A stretch of DNA of 64,000 nucleotides, from positions 2,625,353 to 2,689,352 of the forward strand of contig JAOQNJ010000001.1 of the NCBI GenBank assembly GCA_025961275.1, given 5' to 3'. This DNA comes from Providencia alcalifaciens (GTDB taxonomy: Bacteria > Pseudomonadota > Gammaproteobacteria > Enterobacterales > Enterobacteriaceae). The position numbers and the translations under genes are program-made. Positions 20,302 through 28,888 of this stretch are shown piece by piece. A model generated the notes under the pieces. It worked only from the letters and a program-made list of their open reading frames with translations. It was not told the DNA's origin and ran no database searches. The stretch's first letter is position 1. Each line of letters opens with the position of its first letter.

Positions 20302-21318
20302 TTATTGTTCAATGCCTGTTGTGACAGCGAATTGACGATTTTCGCCCGCCGCCAACCAAATCAACGTTTGATTATTTTTTGCGGCTAAAAAGCCTTCCGG
20401 TCGACAAGTAGCTGGTAGTACAAACGAACCAACCTTCTGGTCGCCATTATATAAAATCCAGCGTGTCGCATAATTAAGCTCCGCAGAGCTAAAGCGAGTC
20501 ACAAATGTCACACCGTCTTTTGATGTCATACGGAATTCAGGTTGTGGCGAGTATTGTGCCAAGTTATCCATAAAAAACACAATTTCAGGATCACACAACT
20601 TTGGCTGATCTAGCTGATTGAGTGCCACTTGTCCTGATTTTAATGCCTGATTAAATTCAAGCCATTGTGGTGTTGGATTAACGTGTCCCGGTATCGATTC
20701 ACGCAATGCAATCGCACTTTCTGGAATATTTTGGCTTAGTTGAGCATTATCGACATAGGCATAATTCATATGACACATGTATTGCAACGGCATCGCGACT
20801 GAAGCAAGGTTAGTGACTGACATCTTGATATCAAATAGGGCACTATCGGCCTTCAGCGTCACTGAAGGAGCAGCAAGATAGTGATGACCAAAGCCCATCA
20901 CATATTCATATTCACCACAGACTTGCAAACTATCGTTCGATAAGACTAACCAAGCACGATCCATCGAAGCACATGGCACCTCGCCATGCAGCGGGTGGGT
21001 GTCCTCTGGTGATGGGCAGCCATTACTAATTAAACCCGAATGAAAGGCAAAACAACCATAAGTTTTCACTATCGTTTTCACGGATTTTGGCTCTGAAAAC
21101 ATATTGTCCATTTTCAAATTTTGCCCGCAAAACTCAGCATCCCAAATCATCTGCCCCATAAAAGGTAAAATGACTAAATGCCCTTGTGAATTCTCAATGC
21201 GTAGCCCTTCAACACCGGATGCATAACAAAATGCACTCACCTTAAATTGATTATTCTCTAATATTAGGGTTGGTTTATCCGTAAAGGCGTTTTTGTGAAG
21301 CGGGATAATCGTGTTCAT
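20302..21318 (-). CDS. deoX: Deoxyribose mutarotase-like protein DeoX (DUF4432 / aldose-1-epimerase fold)
   Basis: The product of about 338 aa is a galactose-mutarotase-like beta-sandwich protein with the conserved His in PLHGEVP (about residue 114 after the chosen start) and a LQYMCHMNYAYV stretch. Its place after a fucose-permease-type transporter and a deoxyribokinase matches the Salmonella deoQKPX locus. There DeoX is thought to help interconvert deoxyribose anomers. Three starts are possible (GTG 21330, ATG 21324, ATG 21318). I chose the last because GTGAG sits 7 nt upstream. The function is inferred from context and fold. Confidence 0.82.
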   Translation of the reverse strand: MNTIIPLHKNAFTDKPTLILENNQFKVSAFCYASGVEGLRIENSQGHLVILPFMGQMIWDAEFCGQNLKMDNMFSEPKSVKTIVKTYGCFAFHSGLISNGCPSPEDTHPLHGEVPCASMDRAWLVLSNDSLQVCGEYEYVMGFGHHYLAAPSVTLKADSALFDIKMSVTNLASVAMPLQYMCHMNYAYVDNAQLSQNIPESAIALRESIPGHVNPTPQWLEFNQALKSGQVALNQLDQPKLCDPEIVFFMDNLAQYSPQPEFRMTSKDGVTFVTRFSSAELNYATRWILYNGDQKVGSFVLPATCRPEGFLAAKNNQTLIWLAAGENRQFAVTTGIEQ

Positions 21319-21381
21319 TCTCATACTCACTATCGAATTAAGCGAATGAGGCAGGAAAACCTACCTCAACAAGAAGAGTGA

Positions 21382-22710
21382 TTAAGATGCAGTCGAGCTT
21401 GTCAGTACTGCATCTTGTTTAGCTTTAAAGCGACGTTCACCAAAAAAGTAAATGCCGACATAGATAAAGCAGCACATTGAGACTAAGAAGGACAATTGCA
21501 GTGAGCCCAGCGCATCAGCCACATAACCTTGTATTGCGGGTACAACTGCGGCCCCAACAATTGCCATCACGATCACCGCTCCCGCCATTTCAGTATGCTC
21601 GTTGTCTACGGTATCCAACGTCCCTGCATAAATAGTTGCCCAGCATGGTCCAAATAAAATACTCACCATGACGGCAGCATATACCGCGGTAAAGTTTGGA
21701 ACAAATGCGACATAAGCTAAGAACAGTGCACCAACAACTGAGTAAAGAACTAATACTTTTTCGGGATTGAAACGCGTCATCAGGATATTTGCCACAAACT
21801 TACCAATAAAGAAGCAAATAAAGCTGTATACCATGAAGTTAGATGCATCACGTTCGTTAATGTCACCCATTTCTAATGCAAGACGAATAGTAAATGACCA
21901 CACCGCAACCTGCATGCCCACATATAAAAACTGTGCCATGATCCCTTTTCTAAAACGGCTGTTTTTAGCCAGATACTTTAAAGTATCTATTGGAGAAGAA
22001 CGTTTATGATCGGCAGTTTCTTGGACTTTACATTTTGGAAATTTGGTTAGTAGGAATAACACCATCACGACAACCAGCACCATAATCATATAGCGATAAG
22101 GCTCTAGCGTGTTTTCAAGCATGGCAAGACGGAAGTCATGCACTTGCTCTGGATTCATATTTGCCATTTGGCTTTCGAGGCTATCACCTTCAGAAAACAC
22201 CAAGTATTTGCCCAATAAAATACCTGCCACCGCTCCGATAGGATAGAAAGTCTGGCTGATATTTAAACGCAGTATCGCGTGCTGTTTTGGACCAATCATT
22301 GAACTGTAGGTATTCGCTGCAGTTTCGAGAAAGCTTAAACCAATGGCTATCGCAAAAATTGCCGCTAAGAACATGGTGTAGGTTGCCATGTGCGAAGCAG
22401 GGAAAAACATTGAGCAACCGACAATATAAAGGATCAAGCCAATCATGATGGCGTATTTGTAGCTGGTTTTTTTGATCACTAATGATGCTGGCAATGCAAT
22501 TAAAAAGTATCCGCCATAGAAGGCATTTTGTACTAATGCAGAAGCAAAGTTACTTAATTCGAAAACGCTTTTAAACTGTGTAATCAGAATATCATTCAGT
22601 GCGGCTGCGCATCCCCAAAGCGGAAAAAGGCAGGACAGTAGGATAAATTGGAATAGAGGAGTCCGACTCAGGTAGCCATCAGGCAACTGAGTTATATTTT
22701 TGATGTTCAT
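21382..22710 (-). CDS. deoP: Deoxyribose permease DeoP (MFS, fucose-permease family)
   Basis: The 442-aa protein has 12 hydrophobic segments and FucP-type motifs: LNDILITQFKSVF near residue 40 and NAFYGGYFLIALPASL in helix 2. The usual FucP pattern is a long N-terminus and FLETAANTY in helix 5. Together with the neighbouring deoK and deoX it fits the proton-coupled deoxyribose importer DeoP of Salmonella. AAGGGG precedes the start. It lies between deoK and deoX on the same strand, with an ERIC element in the deoK-deoP gap. Related FucP-family proteins carry other sugars, so the substrate rests on context. Confidence 0.87.
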   Translation of the reverse strand: MNIKNITQLPDGYLSRTPLFQFILLSCLFPLWGCAAALNDILITQFKSVFELSNFASALVQNAFYGGYFLIALPASLVIKKTSYKYAIMIGLILYIVGCSMFFPASHMATYTMFLAAIFAIAIGLSFLETAANTYSSMIGPKQHAILRLNISQTFYPIGAVAGILLGKYLVFSEGDSLESQMANMNPEQVHDFRLAMLENTLEPYRYMIMVLVVVMVLFLLTKFPKCKVQETADHKRSSPIDTLKYLAKNSRFRKGIMAQFLYVGMQVAVWSFTIRLALEMGDINERDASNFMVYSFICFFIGKFVANILMTRFNPEKVLVLYSVVGALFLAYVAFVPNFTAVYAAVMVSILFGPCWATIYAGTLDTVDNEHTEMAGAVIVMAIVGAAVVPAIQGYVADALGSLQLSFLVSMCCFIYVGIYFFGERRFKAKQDAVLTSSTAS

Positions 22711-22738
22711 AAAGTAACCCCTTATTTTTTTATAATAT

Positions 22739-22844
22739 TTATACGCAAAATAATTTGAGCTACATTTATCACCTAAATAATTCGTGCGGCAGCTAGGCGG
22801 CTAGCTGAACTTAACCAACAACGCTGCGGCTCGAAGTATGCTGG
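22739..22844 (+). repeat. ERIC/IRU element, internally deleted, between deoK and deoP
   Basis: The left-end motif CCTAAATAATTCG begins at 22772 and the right-end CTCGAAGTATG ends near 22840, leaving a shortened element of about 75 bp. A second, more degenerate left end (CAAAATAATTTGAG) lies at 22746-22759. In-operon position means it is transcribed and could fold in the mRNA. Confidence 0.7.
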
Positions 22845-22847
22845 AAA

Positions 22848-23768
22848 TTAATTATTCAGATGAACAAACTCGGCAAATTGCTCAATACTTGGGTAAGAAG
22901 ATTGGGTTCCTTTGCCTGTCACGCTAAAGGCAGAAAATAGCACCGATTTTTTCAGCGCTTCAGCGATATTACCGGTGTGTACATAGTAATGAGAAAAACA
23001 ACCAATAAAGGCATCACCGGCACCACTGGTGTCAATTGCATTCACTTTAACCGCAGGGATTAGCAGCTCACTATCGCGAGTCATCCATAACGCCCCTTTC
23101 TCACCCAATGTGACGATGAGATTTTTCAATCCTTTATCGAGCAAAGATTGTGACGCACGGCGAATATTATCTATTGTATCGACTGGCATATTCGTTAAAA
23201 TTTCTAACTCAGTTTCATTAGGAACAACGAAATCACAACGACACGCAAAGTCGAGATCTAATGTACGCTGTGCGGGTGCTGGGTTGAGTAATACAGGAAT
23301 ATTGTGTTTGTTACCAAACGCAATTGCGTGATAAACGGTTTCTAATTGCACTTCAAGTTGCAGTACGATCAGCTTACATTTTTTCAAATCTTCCGCTGCT
23401 CGCTCAATATCTTCAGGTGATAAGAATTTATTTGCCCCTTTCACAATCAGAATACTGTTAGCTGAATTTGGATTAACAAAAATCGGTGCAACACCGCTAG
23501 AAGTACAAGGTACTTTTTCAACATAGCGTGTGTTGATGCTATACGATTCAAGATTACGGATCGTGTTGTCCGCAAAAATATCATCGCCCACTTTTGTTAA
23601 CATAATGACTTTTGAATTGAGTTTCGCAGCAGCAACAGCCTGATTAGCACCTTTACCACCACAACCAATTTTAAACGCAGGCGCTTCTAAGGTTTCGCCT
23701 TCTTTTGGCATTTGGTCCGTATAAGTAATCAGATCGACCATATTTGAACCTATAACTGCTATATCCAT
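22848..23768 (-). CDS. deoK: Deoxyribokinase DeoK (ribokinase family)
   Basis: The 306-aa PfkB-family kinase has the N-terminal substrate motif GCGGKGANQAVAAAKL (about residue 38) and the C-terminal motif DTSGAGDAFIGCF (about 251) with the catalytic Asp. It would phosphorylate 2-deoxyribose to deoxyribose-5-phosphate, the DeoC substrate. Salmonella DeoK is also 306 aa. I start at ATG 23768, with AGGGA about 7 nt upstream. A longer frame to 23837 lacks support. The gene is first in deoK-deoP-deoX and divergent from deoC. Ribokinase itself is the alternative; the deoC/deoQ neighbours favour DeoK. Confidence 0.87.
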   Translation of the reverse strand: MDIAVIGSNMVDLITYTDQMPKEGETLEAPAFKIGCGGKGANQAVAAAKLNSKVIMLTKVGDDIFADNTIRNLESYSINTRYVEKVPCTSSGVAPIFVNPNSANSILIVKGANKFLSPEDIERAAEDLKKCKLIVLQLEVQLETVYHAIAFGNKHNIPVLLNPAPAQRTLDLDFACRCDFVVPNETELEILTNMPVDTIDNIRRASQSLLDKGLKNLIVTLGEKGALWMTRDSELLIPAVKVNAIDTSGAGDAFIGCFSHYYVHTGNIAEALKKSVLFSAFSVTGKGTQSSYPSIEQFAEFVHLNN

Positions 23769-23945
23769 TTTATCCCTCGTGTTAAATAAATCACATAATG
23801 ATATAATAGTAACATTATCATGTTGCATAAATATCATATGTGATTAAAATCTCGAATAACGAATGAACAAGTGTTACATCCGCCATATTTTTTCATTTTT
23901 TGTTACTCATCAGTTAAATCATTTAAGTTACATTAAAGCAGTTCA

Positions 23946-23970
23946 CCGTAACTTGAAGTATGGCGGGTCT
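23946..23970 (+). repeat. ERIC right-end remnant upstream of deoC
   Basis: The sequence CCGTAACTTGAAGTATGGCG matches only the right terminus of ERIC. It lies 30 bp before the deoC start, in the 5' untranslated region. Confidence 0.6.
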
Positions 23971-23998
23971 ATTCCACATTTATACAGGAAACATTTAC

Positions 23999-24667
23999 AT
24001 GAAAAACTTAGCACAATATATTGATCATACATTGTTAGCGGCTAATGCCACCGTTAGTGATATCAAACAGCTTTGTGCAGAGGCTGCGGAACATCATTTT
24101 GCCTCTGTTTGTGTGAATACAGGTTACGTTCCTTTGGCTGCTGAATCCCTGAAAAACAGCGATGTTAAGGTTTGTTGTGTGGTAGGCTTCCCGCTAGGTG
24201 CTTGCTTAACAGAAGCTAAAGCTTTTGAAGCGGCAGAAGCGGTACGCTGTGGTGCTGATGAAGTTGATATGGTAATTAACATCGGCATGTTAAAAAGTGG
24301 TGATCTTGAATTTGTTCGTAAAGACATTGAAGCGGTTTTTGCAGCTTGTGGTAACGCAACGTTGAAAGTTATTTTAGAGAACTGCTTGTTAACTGATGAA
24401 GAAATTATTCAAGTTTGTGAAATTTGCCGCACATTAAAGGTCGGTTTTGTGAAAACTTCAACAGGTTTCAGTACAATGGGTGCGACAGAACACCATGTGG
24501 CTTTGATGCGCAAAGTCGTCGGCGATGAGATTGGTGTAAAAGCATCAGGCGGTGTGCGTGATCGTGAAACCGCTGAAAAAATGATTAAAGCAGGAGCGAA
24601 TCGTATCGGTGCAAGTGCAAGCATTGCGATTGCTTCAGGAGATAATGTTACCTCAAGTGGTTACTAA
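23999..24667 (+). CDS. deoC: Deoxyribose-phosphate aldolase DeoC (short form)
   Basis: The 222-aa TIM barrel has the Schiff-base lysine in [10 protein letters not shown] (about residue 154) and the second catalytic lysine in [10 protein letters not shown] (about 181). It cleaves deoxyribose-5-phosphate to acetaldehyde and glyceraldehyde-3-phosphate. It is of the short type found in Bacillus and many others, not the 259-aa form of the E. coli deoCABD operon, so it is probably dedicated to external deoxyribose. ATG 23999 has AGGAAA upstream. It is followed by deoQ and divergent from deoKPX. Confidence 0.93.
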   Translation: MKNLAQYIDHTLLAANATVSDIKQLCAEAAEHHFASVCVNTGYVPLAAESLKNSDVKVCCVVGFPLGACLTEAKAFEAAEAVRCGADEVDMVINIGMLKSGDLEFVRKDIEAVFAACGNATLKVILENCLLTDEEIIQVCEICRTLKVGFVKTSTGFSTMGATEHHVALMRKVVGDEIGVKASGGVRDRETAEKMIKAGANRIGASASIAIASGDNVTSSGY

Positions 24668-24678
24668 ACAACTCGGCA

Positions 24679-24713
24679 GAGCAATCCATATCATAGCGTG
24701 ATCTGTATTGCTC
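24679..24713. repeat. Inverted repeat between deoC and deoQ
   Basis: GAGCAAT and ATTGCTC pair around a 21-nt loop just after deoC. No T-run follows, so it may be an mRNA-stabilising stem or a weak attenuator before deoQ. Confidence 0.4.
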
Positions 24714-24728
24714 GGCTAACCTCACTTG

Positions 24729-24757
24729 ATGCAACTTGAATTATTTTGTGTATATAA
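24729..24757 (-). repeat. ERIC terminal remnant just before deoQ
   Basis: TGCAACTTGAATTATTTTG followed by TGTATA is the reverse complement of the ERIC left end. It lies 14 bp before the deoQ start. Confidence 0.55.
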
Positions 24758-24770
24758 AAAGGATTGCTCG

Positions 24771-25550
24771 GTGATAGAAACAAAACAAAAAGAACGCCTT
24801 CGCCGTTTAAGTGAATGCATCAAACGCTCTGGCCGAATTCATCTAAAAGAAGCAGCCAGAATACTTGAAGTCTCTGAAATGACTATTCGACGAGACCTAA
24901 ATGCAGATACTGAAGGCCCTATCCCTATGTCGCTACTTGGCGGCTATATTGTTTCTGTTACCCAGCCTTCCTCACATACAACTCATGATCCACAAGCCGA
25001 TATTTTTACACTCGACCAAGCTGAAGAACTGTATATTCCTAACTTGGCCGCAAGTCTAGTGTCAGAGGATGATGTGATATTTTTCGATAATGGTATCGAA
25101 ATTGCCACCTTGATATCGCTAATTCCTGAAGAAATTAATTTTACGGGTATTTGTTATTCCCATAACGTTTTTCTGGCTCTCAGCCAAAAGAAAAATGCGA
25201 CTGCGCTATTATGTGGTGGGGAATATCGCCCTAAAAGTGACTCCTTTTATAATCCGACTCAGCAATCCATCCTTGATTCCATTAACCCTAAAAAAGCCTT
25301 TATCTCGGTGGCGGGCATACACAGTACTTATGGTGTAACTTGCTATAATTTAGATGATTTACCAATTAAGAAAAAAGCGATGGATAAATCCATCCGTAAA
25401 ATTTTGCTCGCCAAATATAACCAGTTTGATGAGGTTGCCACCGCGAATATGGGAGAGCTTTCTCAGTTTGATGTTGTCATTACCAATCGCCTCTTATCCG
25501 ATGAATATGAAGCATACTGCCGCAACGGGTTTGTGAAAGTCATTTACTAA
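24771..25550 (+). CDS. deoQ: DeoR-family repressor of the deoxyribose locus, DeoQ
   Basis: The 259-aa protein has an N-terminal HTH_DeoR domain (EAARILEVSEMTIRRDLN, about residues 28-45) and a C-terminal sugar-phosphate sensor domain with FFDNGIEIATL near 105. It resembles E. coli DeoR (252 aa) throughout. By analogy with Salmonella DeoQ, it should repress deoKPX and deoC until deoxyribose-5-phosphate appears. The GTG at 24771 has AAGGA 8 nt upstream and gives the E. coli-like N-terminus. An ATG at 24729 lies in an ERIC remnant and is unlikely. Confidence 0.88.
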   Translation: MIETKQKERLRRLSECIKRSGRIHLKEAARILEVSEMTIRRDLNADTEGPIPMSLLGGYIVSVTQPSSHTTHDPQADIFTLDQAEELYIPNLAASLVSEDDVIFFDNGIEIATLISLIPEEINFTGICYSHNVFLALSQKKNATALLCGGEYRPKSDSFYNPTQQSILDSINPKKAFISVAGIHSTYGVTCYNLDDLPIKKKAMDKSIRKILLAKYNQFDEVATANMGELSQFDVVITNRLLSDEYEAYCRNGFVKVIY

Positions 25551-25576
25551 CAATTAGTTAGTTCACCATTTTATTA

Positions 25577-25673
25577 TGTCGATTTTAAGGTTGATTTTCG
25601 ACACGTTCATATGACGTGTCGACCCAATCGACATAACCTCAAAATATGTCGATTTTTAGACGAATTTTCGACA
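25577..25673. repeat. Cluster of three TGTCGA...TCGACA dyads
   Basis: Two 27-bp units (25577-25603 and 25647-25673) each start TGTCGATTTT and end TTTCGACA. A shorter 17-bp dyad (25617-25633) lies between them. A perfect 8-bp hairpin CGACACGT / ACGTGTCG joins the first two. Three dyads within about 100 bp resemble in outline a serine-resolvase res site (TGTC...GACA arms), but no recombinase gene is near. Its function is unknown. Confidence 0.7.
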
Positions 25674-25963
25674 CGTTAAAAATCAACATATTGATATTTA
25701 TAGCTATGAATTATTACAGTGTATTTTTGAGCAACCATACTGTCGGATCAAAAATTTAGTTGATAGGAATATCGCAAGAAGACAAACCGCATCTGATTAC
25801 TTAAAAAACTTTGTGATATTAAAATATTAAAAGAAATCCAAGTAGGAAGAGAAAAGCTTTTCGTTAATTATAATTTAATAAATTTAATGAGTGATGACCA
25901 AAATCGATTTGAGCAATATCCAAGCCATAGTTAATCGAAAATATTGATTTACTCCATAATAAG

Positions 25964-25993
25964 ATGCCATCTATTTCTTTGACTAGATGGCAT
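25964..25993 (-). terminator. Terminator of rnz
   Basis: A perfect 10-bp stem ATGCCATCTA / TAGATGGCAT lies 5 bp past the rnz stop. The minus-strand continuation is CTTATTAT, a modest T-rich tail. Confidence 0.7.
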
Positions 25994-25998
25994 TTATC

Positions 25999-26913
25999 TT
26001 AGATTTTTATGGTTAAATAATCTGCTGCCATTTCTGTAGCGGGGAATATGGCTTGGCACTCTGCTAATAACATTGGCATATCTTCCGCACTGTATCGCCC
26101 GCTAATATGGGTTGCGATAAAACGCTTAACACCCGCATCGTGCGCAAGCTGTGCGGCTTGGCCTGTGGTGCTGTGCCCACGTTCATTGGCTTTTTGTTGG
26201 TAAGCATTTTCAAGCGTGGTTTCGTGTACCATTAGATCGGCATCTTTGGCTAATAATAACGCTTGTTCCGTTGGCTCCGTGTCACCAAAAATTGCAATCA
26301 CTTTACCCGGTTTTGGCTCACCCAAATAATCAGCCCCATTCACACTTCGCCCATCTTCTAACGTGATGGTTTCACCTGCTTTTAGTGCCTGCATCCAAGG
26401 CCCGCGAGGGATATTATCTTGTGCCAATTTTTCAACATCCAACGGCCCCTTTTTGGCATGCTCTTGAATACGATAACCATAACATTCCACACGATGATTT
26501 AAAGGGTAAGCCGTGACAATAAATTCGCCGTCATCAAATAGCTGCCCTTCTTCTATCTCAACGATTTCCAATGGGTAAGTCATGTAGGATTCGCTGATGG
26601 ATAAGGTGGTTTCAATATAGCGTTTCAAGCCTTTAGGGCCATAAATCGTTAATACATCCGTCGAACCGCCCATGGAACGACTGCATAGCAAACCCGGCAA
26701 CCCGAAAATATGATCACCATGCAAGTGAGTAATAAAAATCTTTTCAATTCTTGGTGCTTTAAACACGCTATTGAGAATGCGATGTTGTGTGCCCTCGCCA
26801 CAATCGAATAACCAATACGTTTTACGAACACCTATTAAATTCAATATCATGCTGGTGACATTACGTTCTTTTGTCGGCACGCCAGCGCTAGTGCCAAGGA
26901 ATGTTAATTCCAT
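25999..26913 (-). CDS. rnz: Ribonuclease Z / RNase BN
   Basis: The 304-aa metallo-beta-lactamase-fold nuclease has the zinc motif THLHGDH (about residues 62-68), GTSAGVP at the N-terminus, FGDT near 210 and the C-terminal HxS/T loop THISGRY. It trims tRNA 3' ends and degrades some RNAs. E. coli ElaC/Rbn has 305 aa. GGAGAG precedes the ATG. It lies 71 bp after rtcR on the same strand. Both concern RNA processing, but the intergenic gap and rtcR's weak expression signals do not prove an operon. Confidence 0.94.
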   Translation of the reverse strand: MELTFLGTSAGVPTKERNVTSMILNLIGVRKTYWLFDCGEGTQHRILNSVFKAPRIEKIFITHLHGDHIFGLPGLLCSRSMGGSTDVLTIYGPKGLKRYIETTLSISESYMTYPLEIVEIEEGQLFDDGEFIVTAYPLNHRVECYGYRIQEHAKKGPLDVEKLAQDNIPRGPWMQALKAGETITLEDGRSVNGADYLGEPKPGKVIAIFGDTEPTEQALLLAKDADLMVHETTLENAYQQKANERGHSTTGQAAQLAHDAGVKRFIATHISGRYSAEDMPMLLAECQAIFPATEMAADYLTIKI

Positions 26914-26984
26914 TATTTATCTCTCCATTTTTATTTATTTTTATTATGCCGCAGCGCTTAGCGTTACAGGCTTGCTAACCACTA

Positions 26985-28565
26985 TCAACCATTTTTCACA
27001 CTTTCCCAGTCCAAACCAAAACGAGCTAAGTATTTACGCAATCTATCAGCATCATTTGGCTGTTTTTTCTGTTGCCTTGATACCGAAAATAGTGCTCGAC
27101 CTGCTTCGGAAAGGTTTGTTGAACGGCGACATACTGCCAGCACTGTCTCTAATTGTTGCTGTTCAAACAAATCAATTTCACCGATTTCAGGTGGCAATGT
27201 ATTTTTTGCTTTAGTCATCCACTGGGATTGTAAACGGATAATTTCTTCATCTGCGACCGATTTTGTCACTCGCCCGTTTTCTGCAAATGTGGCCATTCGG
27301 CTAACTGAAGCTCCTAGCTCACGAAAATTACCACGCCATAAAGCATTATCGGAACAAGCAAACTTCAAATAAGCCTGTCGCGCTTCACTGTCAAAACGGA
27401 TCTGACTCTGCTGATCATGACTAAATTTAGCCAATTCATAATCTATATTTGGCTCAATATCTTCACGCCGTTGGGCAAGCCCGGGTAATGTGAATGTCCA
27501 CATATTGATCCGCGCAAATAAATCTTCACGAAATTTGCCCTCTTCCACCCATTGAGCCAAGTTGCGATGTGTGCCCGCGATCAATTGGAAATCACTGTGT
27601 ACCTCTTCATCAGCTCCATAGGGAAAAAAACTTTTTTCTTCAATGGCTTTGAGCAACATGGCTTGTTCATCCAGTCCCAACTCGGCGATTTCATCCAAAA
27701 ATAGAATGCCACCATCTGCTTCCTTTAATAAACCTCGGCGGGGATTAATTGCGCCCGTAAATGCGCCTTTGATATGACCAAATAGGGTCGACATGGCATT
27801 ATCACCGCGCAAAGTGGCACAGTTCACTTCGACAAACCGCCCTTTTACTTGATGGCGACTTTCACGTAATTGATAAATTCGTCGCGCCAGAAAAGACTTA
27901 CCCGCCCCCGTGGGTCCATTCAATAACATTGGCGCTTTCGAACGCAATGCGACACGCTCTATCTGTTCAATCATGGCATTGAAATTAGCGTTGCGAGTTG
28001 CAATGCCTGACTTAAGAAAGGAAACCTGTGCTTGCTGCTCTTTTCGAAAGCGGCTCGTAATATGGGTATAGCGACTTAAATCGAGATCAATAACAGTGTA
28101 AATACCGGCAGGATCTTTTTCTCTACCTGCTTGCGAAGGCGAAGTTTGTATCAATTTTGCAGGCAGATAATGGGCTTCCGTCAGCAAGAACCAGCAAATT
28201 TGCACCACATGCGTTCCCGTGGTGATGTGCACTAAATATTCTTCGTTTTCAGTATCAAAGCGATAATGAGCTGCAAAATCAAGCAGCGAGGTATACACCT
28301 CTTCAAAGTCCCACGGGTCAGCAATATCAACTTCACGCAGCACGACTTCAGTGTGCAGTGAAGCTTGCTCGATATCCTCTTTAACACGGTGTGCCATGCT
28401 GTAATCATTGACCTGATGGATCAATTCGAAGCGATCAATATCCAGATCAGGCTGCTGACACAGACCAACCGTTGGCCGCCACTTAGACCAGCGATTAGCT
28501 CTTTTGCCCCGCCGATCCAACACCGTACCCAGTACACCAATGACGACTTTACGTTTTGCGTTCAT
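26985..28565 (-). CDS. rtcR: RtcR, CARF-domain sigma54-dependent activator of RNA repair
   Basis: The 526-aa protein has an N-terminal CARF/RtcR domain (residues 1-180; VIGVLGTVLD and HITTGTHVVQICWFLL). A sigma54 AAA+ domain follows, with Walker A GPTGAGKS (about 216) and the sigma54-contact loop GAFTGA (about 270). A C-terminal DNA-binding segment ends the protein. In E. coli and Salmonella, RtcR senses RNA fragments such as tRNA halves or cyclic-phosphate RNA through CARF and activates the rtc operon. Here it diverges from slipin-rtcB, whose sigma54 promoter lies 150 bp upstream of its start. The ATG at 28565 has a poor ribosome binding site. Confidence 0.95.
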   Translation of the reverse strand: MNAKRKVVIGVLGTVLDRRGKRANRWSKWRPTVGLCQQPDLDIDRFELIHQVNDYSMAHRVKEDIEQASLHTEVVLREVDIADPWDFEEVYTSLLDFAAHYRFDTENEEYLVHITTGTHVVQICWFLLTEAHYLPAKLIQTSPSQAGREKDPAGIYTVIDLDLSRYTHITSRFRKEQQAQVSFLKSGIATRNANFNAMIEQIERVALRSKAPMLLNGPTGAGKSFLARRIYQLRESRHQVKGRFVEVNCATLRGDNAMSTLFGHIKGAFTGAINPRRGLLKEADGGILFLDEIAELGLDEQAMLLKAIEEKSFFPYGADEEVHSDFQLIAGTHRNLAQWVEEGKFREDLFARINMWTFTLPGLAQRREDIEPNIDYELAKFSHDQQSQIRFDSEARQAYLKFACSDNALWRGNFRELGASVSRMATFAENGRVTKSVADEEIIRLQSQWMTKAKNTLPPEIGEIDLFEQQQLETVLAVCRRSTNLSEAGRALFSVSRQQKKQPNDADRLRKYLARFGLDWESVKNG

Positions 28566-28714
28566 ATTTTTTATATAAATTTATAAATGACGATATAAAA
28601 AGATAATAAACAACATGATGTATTTAGCTAGTGAATAACATCGGATTTATCAAAAAAAATAATTAACCATTAAATATCAAAAAGACAAAAATATTTACTA
28701 CCAATTTAAAAAGT

Positions 28715-28730
28715 TGGCACGGTTATGGCA
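28715..28730 (+). promoter_or_regulatory. Sigma54 (-24/-12) promoter of the RNA repair operon
   Basis: TGGCAC (28715-28720), five bases, then TGGCA (28726-28730) fits the sigma54 consensus TGGCAC-N5-TTGCA with one mismatch in the -12 element. It faces slipin-rtcB. RtcR, the enhancer-binding protein, is encoded divergently next to it. Transcription should start near 28742, which puts about 385 nt of leader before the slipin start codon. Confidence 0.82.
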
Positions 28731-28741
28731 ATACTCATTGT

Positions 28742-28883
28742 ATCCGCTGCCGGAAATTGTCAGAACTTAAGTTCTACCGGTGCAGACATGGTGACTAAGA
28801 ATGGCACTGCATGGTCTGTATTCTGCCGTCAGTAAGTAAACAAGTGATTATGGTTAAGTCAGGTTCGATTCCTGTCATCACAT
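28742..28883 (+). ncRNA. Putative structured RNA, 5' module with tRNA-like T-arm
   Basis: No reading frame is present, but several helices are. They are CTGCCGG with CCGGTGCAG (28747-28753/28777-28785) enclosing the palindrome AGAACTTAAGTTCT (28762-28775). TGAC..AGAAT pairs with ATTCT..GTCA (28792-28802/28820-28831). A T-arm CAGG-TTCGATT-CCTG (28860-28874) has the canonical 7-nt tRNA T-loop. The T-arm is closed either by GTGAT/ATCAC (28844-28848/28877-28881) or by a 7-bp acceptor-like stem TGGTGAC/GTCATCA (28789-28795/28874-28880, one G-U). Bacterial YrlA Y RNAs, also found in rtc operons, mimic tRNA in this way. This may be a Y-RNA-like or tRNA-like transcript cut from the operon mRNA, or a leader element. 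Confidence 0.6.
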
Positions 28884-28888
28884 CCCCT

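Larger units (their letters stand above)
25551..25998. other. Intergenic region with a dyad-repeat cluster
   Basis: These 448 bp between convergent deoQ and rnz hold the TGTCGA/TCGACA cluster (25577-25673) and the rnz terminator. The rest is AT-rich, with no coding frame I would trust. Confidence 0.6.

Noticed and set aside
23780-23795. CRP site TGTTA-N6-TCACA before deoK
   Set aside because: It overlaps the region just before the deoK ribosome binding site, and one half is imperfect. Position does not fit activation.
28789-28880. A tRNA gene in the rtc leader
   Set aside because: T-arm and an acceptor-like helix are present, but there is no D-arm signature and no clear anticodon arm, so it is not a normal tRNA.
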